A stretch of DNA of 60,399 nucleotides from assembly GCF_008632125.1 (NCBI RefSeq), contig NZ_VWRN01000054.1, positions 1 to 60,399 on the forward strand, in the 5' to 3' direction. Shown here in pieces: positions 60,265-60,399 of the stretch. This stretch comes from Cupriavidus cauae. Its GTDB lineage: Bacteria > Pseudomonadota > Gammaproteobacteria > Burkholderiales > Burkholderiaceae. The notes beneath the pieces are model-generated. The model saw only the letters and a program-made list of their open reading frames with translations, did no database searches and was not told the origin of the DNA. The stretch's first letter is position 1. Each line of letters opens with the position of its first letter. The position numbers and the translations under genes were made by a program.

Positions 60265-60399
60265 CCGTGTACGGATGCGTCTCGATCCAGTGCCGCGCGA
60301 TATCGATGCGGCGCGCGATCCAGACCTTGTCGTGCGACTGCACGTAGTCCAGGAAACGCTGCAGCGCGCGAAAGCGCCCAGGGCGGCCGAGCAGCCGGC
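60248..60399 (-). CDS. puuE: Allantoinase PuuE, C-terminal end (partial)
   Basis: The last 49 residues up to a TGA at 60248 are visible, cut by the window edge. RLLGRPGRFRALQRFLDYVQSHD and VWIARRIDIARHWIETHPY match the C-terminus of PuuE-type (polysaccharide-deacetylase fold) allantoinases, which open the allantoin ring without a metal. Its neighbour uraD supports the call. Confidence 0.8.
   Translation of the reverse strand, partial: RLLGRPGRFRALQRFLDYVQSHDKVWIARRIDIARHWIETHPYTASAPR

Overview
The window is about 60 kb of very G+C-rich chromosome from a beta-proteobacterium of the Burkholderiales, most probably Cupriavidus/Ralstonia-like. The basis is the run hemW-rdgB-rph / yicC-gmk-rpoZ-spoT-greB, a Burkholderiales-type porin, abundant tripartite tricarboxylate transporter (TTT/Bug) proteins and the codon bias. 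The genus is an inference, since no search was run. Most of the window is ordinary core and catabolic chromosome. The least ordinary parts are a MarR-controlled flavin monooxygenase cassette near 46-49 kb and a cluster of short-period repeat arrays around two tRNA genes near 32.7-33.7 kb.

Layout. 0-0.9 kb: 5' part of a sugar/nucleoside-type ABC ATPase (minus). 1.3-10 kb: a GntR/FCD repressor divergent from a class V aminotransferase, a giant FAD/Fe-S 2-hydroxyacid dehydrogenase and a complete TTT uptake system (binding protein, TctB, TctA). Two matching palindromes suggest the repressor controls this unit. 10.2-11.2 kb: pirin. 12-15.6 kb: a four-gene osmoprotectant ABC importer. 15.7-16.6 kb: an orphan glycosyltransferase-like protein. 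16.8-23 kb: a D-glucarate/galactarate catabolic cluster (ketoglutarate semialdehyde dehydrogenase, KdgD, GntR/FadR regulator, GudD, Bug protein), with a perfect palindrome in the divergent region.

23.3-32.7 kb: tRNA-Ser, a glycine-zipper lipoprotein, then housekeeping genes for haem/radical SAM (hemW), nucleotide sanitation (rdgB), RNA processing (rph, yicC), GMP kinase, RNA polymerase omega, ppGpp metabolism and GreB, followed by tRNA-Arg. 32.7-35.2 kb: microsatellites, initiator tRNA-Met and four small hypothetical genes. 35.3-44.6 kb: LpxO-like hydroxylase, MocR-type regulator, small DUF2917-like protein, hydroxyaspartate/threonine ammonia-lyase, FAD oxidoreductase, DUF1415, methyltransferase and a FapA-like polymer-forming protein.

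44.6-49.7 kb: an accessory-looking, A+T-richer segment with an orphan lipoprotein, a MarR repressor divergent from a flavin monooxygenase plus small membrane protein, tRNA-Thr, and two paralogous small proteins on either side. 49.9-60.4 kb: fbp, pepN, a DUF4136 lipoprotein, maeB, a small hypothetical gene, a porin, and uraD-puuE for ureide (uric acid/allantoin) breakdown, with puuE cut by the window edge.
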